Origin: Akkermansia sp. N21116
GTDB taxonomy: Bacteria > Verrucomicrobiota > Verrucomicrobiia > Verrucomicrobiales > Akkermansiaceae
Assembly (NCBI RefSeq): GCF_029854705.2
Contig: NZ_CP139035.1
Location: 1,054,001 to 1,118,000, forward strand
Direction: 5' to 3'
Length of the DNA: 64,000 bases
The translations under genes and the position numbers were made by a program. The notes below the pieces were generated by a model. The model had not been told where the DNA came from and ran no database searches. It worked only from the letters and a program-made list of their open reading frames with translations. This document shows, piece after piece, positions 17,605 to 26,475 of the stretch (within the stretch, counting starts at the first letter, position 1; each line of letters starts with the position of its first letter).

Positions 17605-17611
17605 AAGGAGG
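17605..17611 (+). promoter_or_regulatory. strong Shine-Dalgarno site of mnmA
   Basis: AAGGAGG lies 8 bases before GTG 17620 and decides this start. It is one of only two obvious Shine-Dalgarno sequences noticed in the window, which stands out because most genes here lack one. Confidence 0.75.
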
Positions 17612-17619
17612 TCCCCAAG

Positions 17620-18696
17620 GTGTCAAGAATCCTGGTAGGTCTCTCCGGCGGAGTCGATAGCTCCGTAGCCGCGGCCCTGCTCAAAGAGCAGGGCCACGAT
17701 GTTGTCGGGGCTTACATGAAAAACTGGGTGAACTCCGAGGAAATTCCCGGAGAATGCCCTTGGGAGAGCGATATCGAAGATGCTCTTGCCGTGGCGCGTA
17801 CACTCGGCATTGAATTTCGCATCGTCGATTTAGTGGACGAATATCGTTCCCGTATCGTCAATTATCTGATTGAAGGCTACCGGGCGGGTTATACTCCCAA
17901 TCCGGATGTTTTGTGCAATCGGGAAATGAAGTTCGGGGTCTTTCTGGACTATGCTCTCGAACAGGGCTTTGAAATGATAGGGACCGGTCATTATGCCCGC
18001 CGTGCCGTCCGTTCCGACGGCAGGGTTGATTTGCTGCGCGGTCGGGATCCCAACAAGGATCAATCCTACTTCCTTTCTTTGATGCGTCCGGAGCAGATTG
18101 AACGGGCCTGCCTCCCCTTGGGAGATCTCCTCAAGCCTCAGGTGCGGGAACTGGCCCTCAAGTACGGTCTGCCGACTGCCCGCAAGAAGGACAGCCAGGG
18201 CATTTGCTTCATTGGCCAGGTGAAGATGAGCGACTTCCTGCAACACTATGTGCCGGACAAGCCCGGCGACATTGTCGATACGCAGGGCAAGAAGATGGGG
18301 CGCCATCGCGGGCTCCATTTGTTCACGATTGGCCAGCGCAAGGGCCATGGCGTTGCTTCACCCAGGGAAGGCGTGGCCTATGTTGTCGTGGGGAAGGATG
18401 TCGCCAACAATCGCCTGATTGTCGGCTACGAAGACGTAGCCACGCAGGGATTGTACGCGCGGAAGGCCATCGTCAGCGGCATCGAAAACACGCGGGAGCC
18501 TCTGCCCGGACGCGTTCTTGCCCAGCCGAGATACCGCGCCAAAGCCGAACCCTGCACTTGCGTGTACATCGGAGAAGGCCGTGTAGAATTGACCTTTGAC
18601 CACCCGTTGCGAGCCCTTGCCATTGGACAGGTATGCGCCTTCTACGACGGAGGCCGCGTACTGGGCGGTGGTTTCTTTGAATCCGTAGAATCCTGA
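17620..18696 (+). CDS. mnmA: tRNA-specific 2-thiouridylase
   Basis: A 358-residue cytoplasmic enzyme that makes the 2-thio group of U34 in tRNAs for Lys, Glu and Gln. The PP-loop SGGVDSS is at 9-15. The catalytic cysteines are Cys99 (in DVLCNREMKFG) and Cys196 (in DSQGICFIG), matching the two cysteines of E. coli MnmA. GTGHYARR (about 121-128) and the C-terminal beta-barrel segment are also present. The start is GTG 17620 with a strong ribosome binding site. mnmE follows 3 bases later, so the two U34-modification genes are probably co-translated. Confidence 0.95.
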   Translation: MSRILVGLSGGVDSSVAAALLKEQGHDVVGAYMKNWVNSEEIPGECPWESDIEDALAVARTLGIEFRIVDLVDEYRSRIVNYLIEGYRAGYTPNPDVLCNREMKFGVFLDYALEQGFEMIGTGHYARRAVRSDGRVDLLRGRDPNKDQSYFLSLMRPEQIERACLPLGDLLKPQVRELALKYGLPTARKKDSQGICFIGQVKMSDFLQHYVPDKPGDIVDTQGKKMGRHRGLHLFTIGQRKGHGVASPREGVAYVVVGKDVANNRLIVGYEDVATQGLYARKAIVSGIENTREPLPGRVLAQPRYRAKAEPCTCVYIGEGRVELTFDHPLRALAIGQVCAFYDGGRVLGGGFFESVES

Positions 18697-18699
18697 ATC

Positions 18700-20043
18700 A
18701 TGATCGGAGAATCGACGATTGCCTCACTGGCAAGCCCCGTTGGGCAGGGAGCCCTGTCCGTGATCCGCATGAGCGGAGGCGATAGCCTTGCCGTATTGCG
18801 CCGCTGTGCCCGCCTGCCGGAACAGGTGGAAGCCCGCCGCGTGATGCTGACGGATATTCGCGATGAACAGGGCGATTCTATCGATCAGGTGCTGGCCGTC
18901 TGGTTTCGTGGGCCTGCCAGTTACACCGGAGAAGACCTCGTTGAAATCTCCTGCCACGGCGGCATGCTGGTAACGCGCCGCGTGCTGGAACGCCTGTACT
19001 CCTGTGGAGCCATTCCCGCCGAACCGGGAGAATTCACCCGCCGTGCCTTCATGAACGGCAAGATGGATCTTACGCAGGCGGAAGCCGTCATGGATGTAAT
19101 CTCCGCCGGGAGTGACCTGGCCCTCAAGGCGGCTCGCGAGCAGTTGGATGGAGCCATCGGGCTCGCTGCTACAGCGATGATGGACAAATTGATCCACGTG
19201 ACCGCCCACGTCGAAGCCTACATCGACTTCCCGGACGAAGATATATCCCCCGATACCGTTGATTCCCTGACGGGCAGCCTGAAGGAAATCCGCGAAGGCA
19301 TGGAACGCCTGCTCCGCACCGCCGATCAGGGGCGGCTTTTCCGTGAAGGAGTCCGCACTGCCATCGTCGGCGAACCGAATGTCGGCAAATCCAGCCTCTT
19401 GAATGCCCTGCTGGGCTACGAACGCGCCATCGTCAGCGATGTGCCGGGGACAACGCGCGACACCGTCGAAGAATCCATTCAGGTCGGCGGCCTTGCCCTG
19501 CGGCTCATCGACACCGCTGGCGTCCGCGAATCCACCGACGCCATCGAACGCGCCGGTATCGAGCGCACGGGACGCGCCGTGTCTGGGGCAGATTTGATTC
19601 TGGAAGTCGTCGATTCCTCCCGTCCTGCAAGCACAGCTGATATCGTGCAAGGCGGAGAAGGCATCCCCCGCATCCTCGTCCTCAACAAGTGCGACCTTCC
19701 GGAAGATCCGGCATGGTCCGGCGTGCCGGGCGTCCGTTTCTCCTGCACCTCCGGCATGGGCCGCGACGACTTGGAACAAGCCCTCTGGCAAGCCTTCGCC
19801 GACCGTTTCCCATCATCTGAAGGCGCAGGCCTGGCCTCCATCAATGCCCGCCACCAAAGCGCCCTGAAACGCAGTGCCGAAGCCCTCGCCCGCGCCGAAT
19901 CCTCCCTGTTGGCCGGAGACAGCCCCGAATTCACAGCCGTCGAACTGCGCGATGCCCTCGATTCCCTCGGCGAACTTACTGGTCGCGTCGATACCGAAGA
20001 TATCCTAGGCGCCATTTTCTCCTCCTTCTGCATCGGGAAGTGA
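18700..20043 (+). CDS. mnmE: tRNA modification GTPase MnmE
   Basis: A 447-residue GTPase that, with MnmG, installs the (carboxymethyl)aminomethyl group at C5 of wobble uridine. An N-terminal tetrahydrofolate-binding domain (about 1-120) precedes a helical domain that contains an inserted G domain: G1 GEPNVGKS at 224-231, DVPGTTRD around 247-254, G3 DTAG at 271-274 and NKCD near 328. The protein ends with the catalytic CIGK motif at 444-447. Length is normal. It directly follows mnmA. Downstream DNA is AT-rich and non-coding, so it is the last gene of this group. Confidence 0.96.
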   Translation: MIGESTIASLASPVGQGALSVIRMSGGDSLAVLRRCARLPEQVEARRVMLTDIRDEQGDSIDQVLAVWFRGPASYTGEDLVEISCHGGMLVTRRVLERLYSCGAIPAEPGEFTRRAFMNGKMDLTQAEAVMDVISAGSDLALKAAREQLDGAIGLAATAMMDKLIHVTAHVEAYIDFPDEDISPDTVDSLTGSLKEIREGMERLLRTADQGRLFREGVRTAIVGEPNVGKSSLLNALLGYERAIVSDVPGTTRDTVEESIQVGGLALRLIDTAGVRESTDAIERAGIERTGRAVSGADLILEVVDSSRPASTADIVQGGEGIPRILVLNKCDLPEDPAWSGVPGVRFSCTSGMGRDDLEQALWQAFADRFPSSEGAGLASINARHQSALKRSAEALARAESSLLAGDSPEFTAVELRDALDSLGELTGRVDTEDILGAIFSSFCIGK

Positions 20044-20320
20044 TCCATTATCACCCTTCTGTCTCGCTACAATAACAACTTCCTATCGTGTGCCTTGGTG
20101 TGTAAGCTTGTTTATAATGAAGATGGATAGGATAATAAGAAGACATAGAAGAAAAAGGATTCAAGTAAACGCGATTAGCAATACACGAGGATGTTTAGGT
20201 AAAGTTAAGTACTGCACTTTTCGCAAAATATATTCAGCTTCAGAAGTGAGACATTAACACGATAGTGCCAATAATGCTAGTAGCTTTTTCATCGCTTAAA
20301 GATTAGAAAATTAATAATAT
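20044..20320. other. AT-rich junction upstream of the nuclease-helicase gene
   Basis: 277 bases without a gene. The composition changes from GC-rich mnmE to AT-rich sequence within a few tens of bases, consistent with the edge of an acquired segment. A TATAAT-like hexamer occurs near 20117 but without a convincing -35 box. No inverted repeats or tRNA-like attachment site were seen. Confidence 0.35.
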
Positions 20321-22342
20321 ATGCGTCACTACTACCACAATACAATAACAGCATTCCTTAATCAACCGCTTGATGCGATTTGGTTACAATTGACTGCTGT
20401 TGGGCGTGGAGATTTGCTCAATACTCAAAAGCAAGCCTGGGCGGAGCAGATAAAAATACTTAAAACGCATCTTACCGGATTCACAGGTGATATATTCTTT
20501 GAATATTCAATTCCTCGTATGGGGAAACGTATCGACGCCGTGCTGCTGATTGATGGGATTGTGTTTGTGGTGGAATTTAAGGTTGGATCCGAGGAGTTTA
20601 CTGGGGCAGATATTAATCAGGTTTGGGACTATGCACTCGATTTGAAATACTTTCACGAGGAGAGTCATCACCTACCAATTATTCCGATTCTTGTTTCTAC
20701 AAATGCTAAGGAGAACGATATTTTACTCTTTCAGTATGATGACCAAATAGTACGTCCAATATTGAGTAATGGCGACAATATAGCAACCATTATTCGACAG
20801 TCGCAATTGGTTTTCCCTCCGACATACATAGACAACTATTTGTGGAGTATTAGTCGTTATGCACCAACGCCAACAATTATTGAGGCAGCACAGGCTCTCT
20901 ATAAAAACCACTCAGTGAAGGATATTTCACGCTCCGATGCAGATAATCTCACTGATACGAGTGATTATATTTTTAAGGTAATTGAGCGGGCTAAGGCCGA
21001 ACATAATAAGGTTATATGCTTTGTTACGGGGGTGCCCGGAGCAGGCAAAACACTTGTTGGGCTCAACATATCGACTCAAAGTGCAAGTAAAGAGGGTGTA
21101 AATGCGGTCTATCTGTCGGGTAATGGCCCATTAGTGAAAATTTTGGTTGAGGCATTGACTCGTGATAAGATTCGTCAACTCAAAGAGAAAGGTGAGAAGT
21201 GTACAAAAAAAGAGGTAGAGCAAGAGGTAAAATCTTTTATTCAGAATGTCCACCACTTCCGTGATGCTTGTTTGGAGGGTACAATTATTAAGAATGGTGA
21301 GATTGTTGCCGATTTGGAGTATTTTCGGAGCGAGAAAAATAGAGATAAATCATACGCTCCGATTGACCACATAGCGATTTTCGATGAGGCGCAACGTGCT
21401 TGGACCAAAGATATGACGGCTGACTTTATGCGCCGTAAAAAGAATCGTCTGGGCTTCCCATATTCCGAGCCGGAGTTCTTGATTTCGTGTATGGATCGCC
21501 ACAAAGATTGGGCGTTGATTGTTTGCCTTGTTGGTGGCGGTCAGGAGATCAACACAGGTGAGGCAGGTATTAGCGAGTGGATAGCATCAATAAATAATCA
21601 CTTCAAAGATTGGCACGTGCATATCTCTTCACGTTTGACGGACAAAGAGTATGCGGAAGGCGAATCGTTGAATCTACTTGCTGATCATCCAAATGTATAT
21701 ATAACTGATGAACTACATCTAGCCGTTTCGCTACGCAGTTTTAGAGCCGAAAAGCTATCGCTGTTTGTACATCAGCTTTTGGATATGGACAAGGAGGGGG
21801 CTTCGGAGACACTCAAAGAGCTAACTAAATATCCGATAGTGTTGACACGTGATGTCAAAAAAGCCAAACGATGGATCAAGGAGCGTGCTCGAGGAAATGA
21901 ACGTTATGGTATTATCGTTTCGTCACAGGCTTATCGTTTGCGGCCATTGGCAATTGATGTACGTGTGAAGCCTGATCCTGTGCACTGGTTCCTATCTGAT
22001 AGAGAAGACATCCGTTCATCATATTGCATGGAAGATGTTGTAACGGAATTTGATATTCAAGGTTTGGAATTGGACTATACTTGTGTCGTATGGGACGGAG
22101 ATTTTCGCTTTAAGCATGGTGATTGGGGGACATATTCATTTGTGGGTAACAAATGGCAAAATATTAAGAAAGAGGATCGCAAGATGTACCTAAAGAATGC
22201 CTATCGAGTTCTGCTGACTCGTGCTCGGCAAGGGATGGTTATCGTAGTGCCACATGGCGATCTGGAAGATCACACGCGCAAACCAGAATATTACGACTCG
22301 ACGTATAAATACTTGAAATCAATAGGATTAGAAGAAATTTAA
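20321..22342 (+). CDS. PD-(D/E)XK nuclease fused to DUF2075-type SF1 helicase
   Basis: A 673-residue two-domain protein. The N-terminal part has the order Asp72 (RIDAVL), then Glu85-Phe-Lys87 (VVEFKVG), fitting a PD-(D/E)XK nuclease core at about 60-130. The C-terminal part is a superfamily-1 helicase-like ATPase: Walker A GVPGAGKT at 237-244, Walker B FDEAQ at 354-358, a motif-V-like EFDIQGLELDYTCVVW near 595-610, and motif-VI-like LLTRARQG near 635. Such proteins act on DNA or RNA and several relatives are candidate phage-defence factors, but the role here is inferred. The AT-rich codon use and AT-rich flanks, unlike both neighbours, indicate horizontal acquisition. Confidence 0.82.
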   Translation: MRHYYHNTITAFLNQPLDAIWLQLTAVGRGDLLNTQKQAWAEQIKILKTHLTGFTGDIFFEYSIPRMGKRIDAVLLIDGIVFVVEFKVGSEEFTGADINQVWDYALDLKYFHEESHHLPIIPILVSTNAKENDILLFQYDDQIVRPILSNGDNIATIIRQSQLVFPPTYIDNYLWSISRYAPTPTIIEAAQALYKNHSVKDISRSDADNLTDTSDYIFKVIERAKAEHNKVICFVTGVPGAGKTLVGLNISTQSASKEGVNAVYLSGNGPLVKILVEALTRDKIRQLKEKGEKCTKKEVEQEVKSFIQNVHHFRDACLEGTIIKNGEIVADLEYFRSEKNRDKSYAPIDHIAIFDEAQRAWTKDMTADFMRRKKNRLGFPYSEPEFLISCMDRHKDWALIVCLVGGGQEINTGEAGISEWIASINNHFKDWHVHISSRLTDKEYAEGESLNLLADHPNVYITDELHLAVSLRSFRAEKLSLFVHQLLDMDKEGASETLKELTKYPIVLTRDVKKAKRWIKERARGNERYGIIVSSQAYRLRPLAIDVRVKPDPVHWFLSDREDIRSSYCMEDVVTEFDIQGLELDYTCVVWDGDFRFKHGDWGTYSFVGNKWQNIKKEDRKMYLKNAYRVLLTRARQGMVIVVPHGDLEDHTRKPEYYDSTYKYLKSIGLEEI

Positions 22343-22346
22343 TTTC

Positions 22347-22364
22347 ATCGATTGTATAGACAAG
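22347..22364 (+). repeat. short direct repeat, copy 1
   Basis: An 18-base element (starting ATCGATTGTA and ending ACAAG) repeated at 22379-22396 with 16 of 18 bases identical and 14 bases between the copies. It begins 4 bases after the stop of the nuclease-helicase gene. It could be a protein-binding site or a trace of the insertion. Confidence 0.5.
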
Positions 22365-22378
22365 CGAACTTAAAAAAT

Positions 22379-22396
22379 ATCGATTGTAAAAACAAG
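22379..22396 (+). repeat. short direct repeat, copy 2
   Basis: Second copy of the element at 22347-22364, differing at positions 11 and 13 of the unit. It lies in AT-rich non-coding DNA between the nuclease-helicase and PNPOx genes. Confidence 0.5.
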
Positions 22397-22509
22397 ATTT
22401 TTCTAATTCGATAACTTACTGTTAAATGCCAATTTTTTTTATGGTCGACAAACTATACACCAATTCGTGGTTGCCATGAGTTGGTGAGAACTGTTACCCT
22501 CATCCCATT

Positions 22510-23181
22510 ATGAATATTGAAGAAAAGGCGGTTCAGATCGTTGCGGCGGCTCAGATTATTACGGTGGCATCTATTGACGAAAATGGCTATCCGCGTCCGG
22601 TTGCCATGGTGAAACTGAAGGTTGAGGATGGAGCGATTTATGTGTCAACGGGAGCCAGTTCTGCAAAAACGGCTCACTTCAAGGCTAATCCCAAGGCCGG
22701 GATTTCGATTGTGCATGGCGGCGACAGTATCGTTTATACGGGCAGGATGGAGATTGTGGCGGATGAGGCTGTGAAGCGTTCGCTTTGGGGGGACTGGATG
22801 CTTGAGCATTTCCCCCGTGGTGTGGAAGATCCTGAGTATTGCGTGCTTAAATTTACGCCGGAAGCAACGACGTACTGGATTGATAATGTGTTTATGAAGG
22901 GGCAGAAGTATTTGAATCTGTTCTGCCAGAGTTGCGGAATGCCCATGCATTCTGCCGACCAGTTCGGAACGGATAAAGACAGTTCCGCCAATCGGGACTA
23001 TTGCTGCTATTGCTACAAAGACGGAGAGTTTGTGCAGGATTGTTCCATGGAAGGCATGATCGAACATTGCATCAAGTATCTTGATGAGTTTAACGCTTCC
23101 AGTGGTACTCAACTCTCAAAAGACGAGGCTATTGCTGAAATGAGAAAGTATTTTCCGCGGCTGAAAAGATGGGCAAAGTAA
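22510..23181 (+). CDS. PNPOx-fold flavin-binding protein with zinc ribbon
   Basis: A 223-residue protein. Residues about 5-128 form a split-barrel domain of the pyridoxamine 5'-phosphate oxidase-like family (VASIDENGYPRPVAM, then YVSTGASSAKTAHF and GISIVHG), which usually binds FMN or a related cofactor. Residues about 138-200 add a putative zinc ribbon: Cys139 and Cys142 (CQSCGMPM), and cysteines at 165, 166 and 168 (CCYCYKDGEF). The C-terminal helix ends MRKYFPRLKRW. The zinc ribbon is also found as a separate domain in other proteins, so this is a domain fusion. The substrate is unknown. The gene returns to core-like GC content after the AT-rich block. Confidence 0.78.
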   Translation: MNIEEKAVQIVAAAQIITVASIDENGYPRPVAMVKLKVEDGAIYVSTGASSAKTAHFKANPKAGISIVHGGDSIVYTGRMEIVADEAVKRSLWGDWMLEHFPRGVEDPEYCVLKFTPEATTYWIDNVFMKGQKYLNLFCQSCGMPMHSADQFGTDKDSSANRDYCCYCYKDGEFVQDCSMEGMIEHCIKYLDEFNASSGTQLSKDEAIAEMRKYFPRLKRWAK

Positions 23182-23208
23182 ACAGTAGCTATTGAAATAT
23201 GGAGATGA

Positions 23209-24360
23209 TCAGATTTTGATGTAGATCTTCCTTTTGTCCATCCAGGCGAGAATGAGCCACTTGATGAGGAAGGTGGCGAGAGAGAGGATGGGCCATTTCA
23301 TTGCGGGCCAGATATCGGCAATGCCGATGAATAGATGGTTGGCGATGGAGTTGAAGTTGACAAGAGACTGGGCCAGGTAGATGAAGAGGGCGTTCATGCC
23401 GACGACTTTGAAGGGGTAGGCTAGTTTGTGCCATTTCAGGATGTCGAAGAGGAAATAGGCTGTGGCGAAGGCAAGAAGGCTCCAGCCGCTGGCGATTAGG
23501 TCGAAGCTGGAAGACCAGATGGATTTGATCGCCGGGTAGAAGCTCCAATGCATGGCGTAACCGGCGATCAGGCAGACGGCTCCGGCTCCGAGGAGGCTCC
23601 ATGCTTTCTTACCGGGCTTTGCTGAGGAGTTGACCAGGAAGTTGCCTACGAGGTAGCCACCCAGGGCTACGGCGATGGCGGAGACAATGCACAGGATGCC
23701 TTCGGGATCCATGACTCCGCCGTGGAGGGAGCCGGGAAGAATAGCCCGGTCGATGATGGCGTTGATGCTTCCTTCGCGGTCAAGGGTGCCTATGTTGAGT
23801 TGGAGGCAACCGATGAGGACGAGGATGCCGGCGAGAATGCCTGCAAGCCACGGTATTTTTTTCACCCACAGGGCAAGGAGTCCGGCGCATGCTCCGGCAA
23901 TGCCGATGAGGCCGAGGACGGAGGCAAATCTCCAGTCTGAACAGGGAAGTTCAAGAGGACCGTTGACGATGATGCCGAGACAGGCCAGGATGAGGGCACG
24001 TTTGATGAGGTGCCATGAGGCCTTTTTTCGCGAGGCTCCGTTTTGGTGCATTTTCCGGATGGAGAAGGCCATGGAGATGCCGGATATGAATAGGAATAGT
24101 GGGAAAATCAGGTCGTAGGCATGGATACCCTCCCAGTGGCAGTGCCGGAATTGCGTAGCCAATGTAGTCATGGCGGAGGCTCCGTGAAAAACGGGGGCCA
24201 ATGCGTGCACAATGGCGTCCAGACCGATGATGCACATCATGTCGAGTCCGCGTAAGGCATCTAGTGAAAGAAGACGTTGTTGACTGGATGTCTGTTGCGT
24301 ATTTTTGTCGTTCATGCCGGCGTGGAGTTTTCTATCGGAGAGCGGAATAGAGGAGGACAT
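23209..24360 (-). CDS. NagX-like / heparan-alpha-glucosaminide N-acetyltransferase family membrane protein
   Basis: A 383-residue polytopic protein with about ten transmembrane helices. The N-terminal motif SLDALRGLDMMCIIG (about 33-47) and the following His/Asp-containing loop (HCHWEGIHAYDLIFP, about 78-92) are typical of the HGSNAT/NagX (DUF5009-like) family, whose eukaryotic member acetylates terminal glucosamine of heparan sulfate across the lysosomal membrane. Bacterial members are thought to act on amino sugars. Start ATG 24360 is uncertain; an ATG at 24315 is also possible. It begins 13 bases after the six-hairpin glycosidase gene, so the two form an operon. Confidence 0.75.
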   Translation of the reverse strand: MSSSIPLSDRKLHAGMNDKNTQQTSSQQRLLSLDALRGLDMMCIIGLDAIVHALAPVFHGASAMTTLATQFRHCHWEGIHAYDLIFPLFLFISGISMAFSIRKMHQNGASRKKASWHLIKRALILACLGIIVNGPLELPCSDWRFASVLGLIGIAGACAGLLALWVKKIPWLAGILAGILVLIGCLQLNIGTLDREGSINAIIDRAILPGSLHGGVMDPEGILCIVSAIAVALGGYLVGNFLVNSSAKPGKKAWSLLGAGAVCLIAGYAMHWSFYPAIKSIWSSSFDLIASGWSLLAFATAYFLFDILKWHKLAYPFKVVGMNALFIYLAQSLVNFNSIANHLFIGIADIWPAMKWPILSLATFLIKWLILAWMDKRKIYIKI

Positions 24361-24373
24361 CGTGTGTAATGTC

Positions 24374-26365
24374 CTAGGGGAGGGTGATGGAGTGAGGGAT
24401 TCCTTCCTTCCTGGTTTGATCGTAGAGACTGGTACCGTTCATATCTGAAACAAGAACTCGGATGCCGTCCTTGGTGCGTTCCAGAGCGATATTGAAGGAT
24501 GAGCCGAAGGCTTTGATGTTGCTCAATGCAGCTTTATTCCAGGTTTTGGGCAGGCGAGGCAGGGAGGAGAAACTCCGGAATCCTGTCGGAGTTATGCCGA
24601 AGAGTCCTTCCGTAAAGATACGGCAGTAGAGGCCGCTTTCCGCGGAGAGGTGGCTTTGGTTGGCTTCCGGCCAAGCCTCAATGGCGTAGGGAACGTGTTT
24701 ACCGAGAAGTCGTTCGCGCGAATAGTCGAGGAGTTTGGGCAGAGCCCGATCCTGTAGGCCGACGGCGAAAATCCCTCGGAACGCGTATAGGGCGGAGCGA
24801 TCCCAGTAGGTTGTGGTGCCGGAGGCGGTCAGCATGCCGTTGCCGAACCAGAGGCGCGGGGAGAAGAGGGCATCGACAGTTGCCTCGGCTCTGTCATCCA
24901 TGCCGATGACGAGAGGCATGCAGATCCAACTTCGTAGAACATCGTTTGTCTCGTAGTATTTGTAGGTTGCAAATCCTTCTACGGTATCTTCAAAGTATTT
25001 TTTGATGGCTTGTTTGAGTTCGGCTGCTTCCCGGTTGTATTCTTCCGGTTTGGGAGAGGATGGGGCGATGGCTTTCCAAAGGTTGGCTGCGGTGATGAGG
25101 GCGTCGTAGTAGAGGATATTGGTGCAAAGGTTGGCCTTGCCGCTGGGAAAACGGCCTTCCAGTTCGTCGCTGTCGGAAGTAACGACTCCTTCCGGTGTTT
25201 TATGGCGGCGGCAGTATTCCAGGCTCCAGTCGATTAGGGGGAGGAGTTCCTTCCCCCAGCCTTTGTTGCCGGAAGCCAGGGCGAACCTGGACGCTCCATA
25301 GGCGAGCATAGCCTGGTCTCCACGGTCTCCGGCTCCGTTCCAAGTGCCGTCTCCCTCGGCGATGATGGAGGAGGGAATGCTTTTGAATTCCGGATTCATG
25401 TATTGAGCGAACATGCGGTAGCACGTCATGGCGCTTTCATTGCCTAGCATATTGCCCAGAAAGGGGAAGAACGGGTTGACGTATTCCGCTTGATCGTTGG
25501 TCCAGATGGCGGCCAGAAATTTGTTATATCCTCCGGGACCGTGCATGAGGCCGCCGCGTGTGCTGAAGATACTCTCCGTGGCACGGATTTTGGCAAATTG
25601 AAACATGCCGTCAAGGATGGGTTCCGGAGTCTTGAGGACGAGGGATTTTCTCATTTCATCCAGGAAAGCGCGGCGGGCGGCCAGTTCCGATTCGGGATTG
25701 TCGCAGTAGGGGGCTTCTTCTGCCAGTCGTGCCGCCCGAACCAGTGTGTAGATGCGTTTCCCTCCGGGCGCCAGAGTGAACTCTCCTTCTCCCAGGAGGG
25801 ATTCTTCAACTTTGTAAATGCCGCGTGTTCCCGGTTGACTGTCCTGGGATTTACGCCAGGCAGGGATGCTGAGGAGGATGTTGCGGTTGGTCGTGTTACG
25901 CAATTCGATGATCTCAATGACGGCGGGAGCGGAAGAAGCGGGGAGAATTGTGCGTGTCGAAGCAATACCTTCCGGATGGCTGGATGTGACGGAAAAGATA
26001 CCGTCGATACGCGTTTGGCTGACTTTGCCGGGACTGAGTGTTTTGCCGTCAATGAGCGGACGCGCCTCCGGAGCTTCCTTGAATCGCATATTGAAGGAAG
26101 CATGCGTGTTGTTGGGAATGGTTCGGAGCATAGGCCAGCGGATCCATTGAACGGAATTGAACGAACCGTCTTCTCCGACAGACCATTCCAGAATGAGATC
26201 GACAGACCTGCCGGACATGGCAAAGTGGTCTTTTCGACCGGGTTCCGGTGCGAGGCTTATAGAGTCTCCGTCGAGCGTCCACTGGGAAGGAGCGGATTCT
26301 GCCTGTGCCGGAAGCAAAAGGGTGCAAGAGGTGATGATGGCAAGGACGGATGGGAAAAATTTCAT
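24374..26365 (-). CDS. exported six-hairpin glycosidase-like protein
   Basis: A 663-residue protein with a signal peptide (MKFFPSVLAIITSCTLLLPAQA). An N-terminal beta-rich region (about 25-215) leads into an (alpha/alpha)6-barrel domain, indicated by repeated helical segments with aromatic clusters: GGLMHGPGGYNKFLAAIWTNDQAEYVNPF near 270-298, GAGDRGDQAMLAY near 345, and AIEAWPEANQSHLSAESGLY near 560-580. The arrangement resembles glycoside hydrolase clans of the six-hairpin type, but the exact family and catalytic acid could not be fixed by eye. Co-transcription with the NagX-like gene suggests action on an amino-sugar-containing glycan. Confidence 0.6.
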   Translation of the reverse strand: MKFFPSVLAIITSCTLLLPAQAESAPSQWTLDGDSISLAPEPGRKDHFAMSGRSVDLILEWSVGEDGSFNSVQWIRWPMLRTIPNNTHASFNMRFKEAPEARPLIDGKTLSPGKVSQTRIDGIFSVTSSHPEGIASTRTILPASSAPAVIEIIELRNTTNRNILLSIPAWRKSQDSQPGTRGIYKVEESLLGEGEFTLAPGGKRIYTLVRAARLAEEAPYCDNPESELAARRAFLDEMRKSLVLKTPEPILDGMFQFAKIRATESIFSTRGGLMHGPGGYNKFLAAIWTNDQAEYVNPFFPFLGNMLGNESAMTCYRMFAQYMNPEFKSIPSSIIAEGDGTWNGAGDRGDQAMLAYGASRFALASGNKGWGKELLPLIDWSLEYCRRHKTPEGVVTSDSDELEGRFPSGKANLCTNILYYDALITAANLWKAIAPSSPKPEEYNREAAELKQAIKKYFEDTVEGFATYKYYETNDVLRSWICMPLVIGMDDRAEATVDALFSPRLWFGNGMLTASGTTTYWDRSALYAFRGIFAVGLQDRALPKLLDYSRERLLGKHVPYAIEAWPEANQSHLSAESGLYCRIFTEGLFGITPTGFRSFSSLPRLPKTWNKAALSNIKAFGSSFNIALERTKDGIRVLVSDMNGTSLYDQTRKEGIPHSITLP

Positions 26366-26475
26366 AGTTACGGCGGGGTTCCAGAGAAGGGTAAAATGTA
26401 AGTAATAATACGTACATTCACCGTGGTACCTTGCAAGATACCGTAACTTTATACGGGTAATTTTTTAAAGGAAGT

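Noticed and set aside
26366-26475. Terminator or promoter in the spacer between the GNAT and six-hairpin glycosidase genes
   Set aside because: A 5-bp stem with a T-run is present only on the strand without a gene, and the -35/-10 spacing seen (20 bases) is poor.
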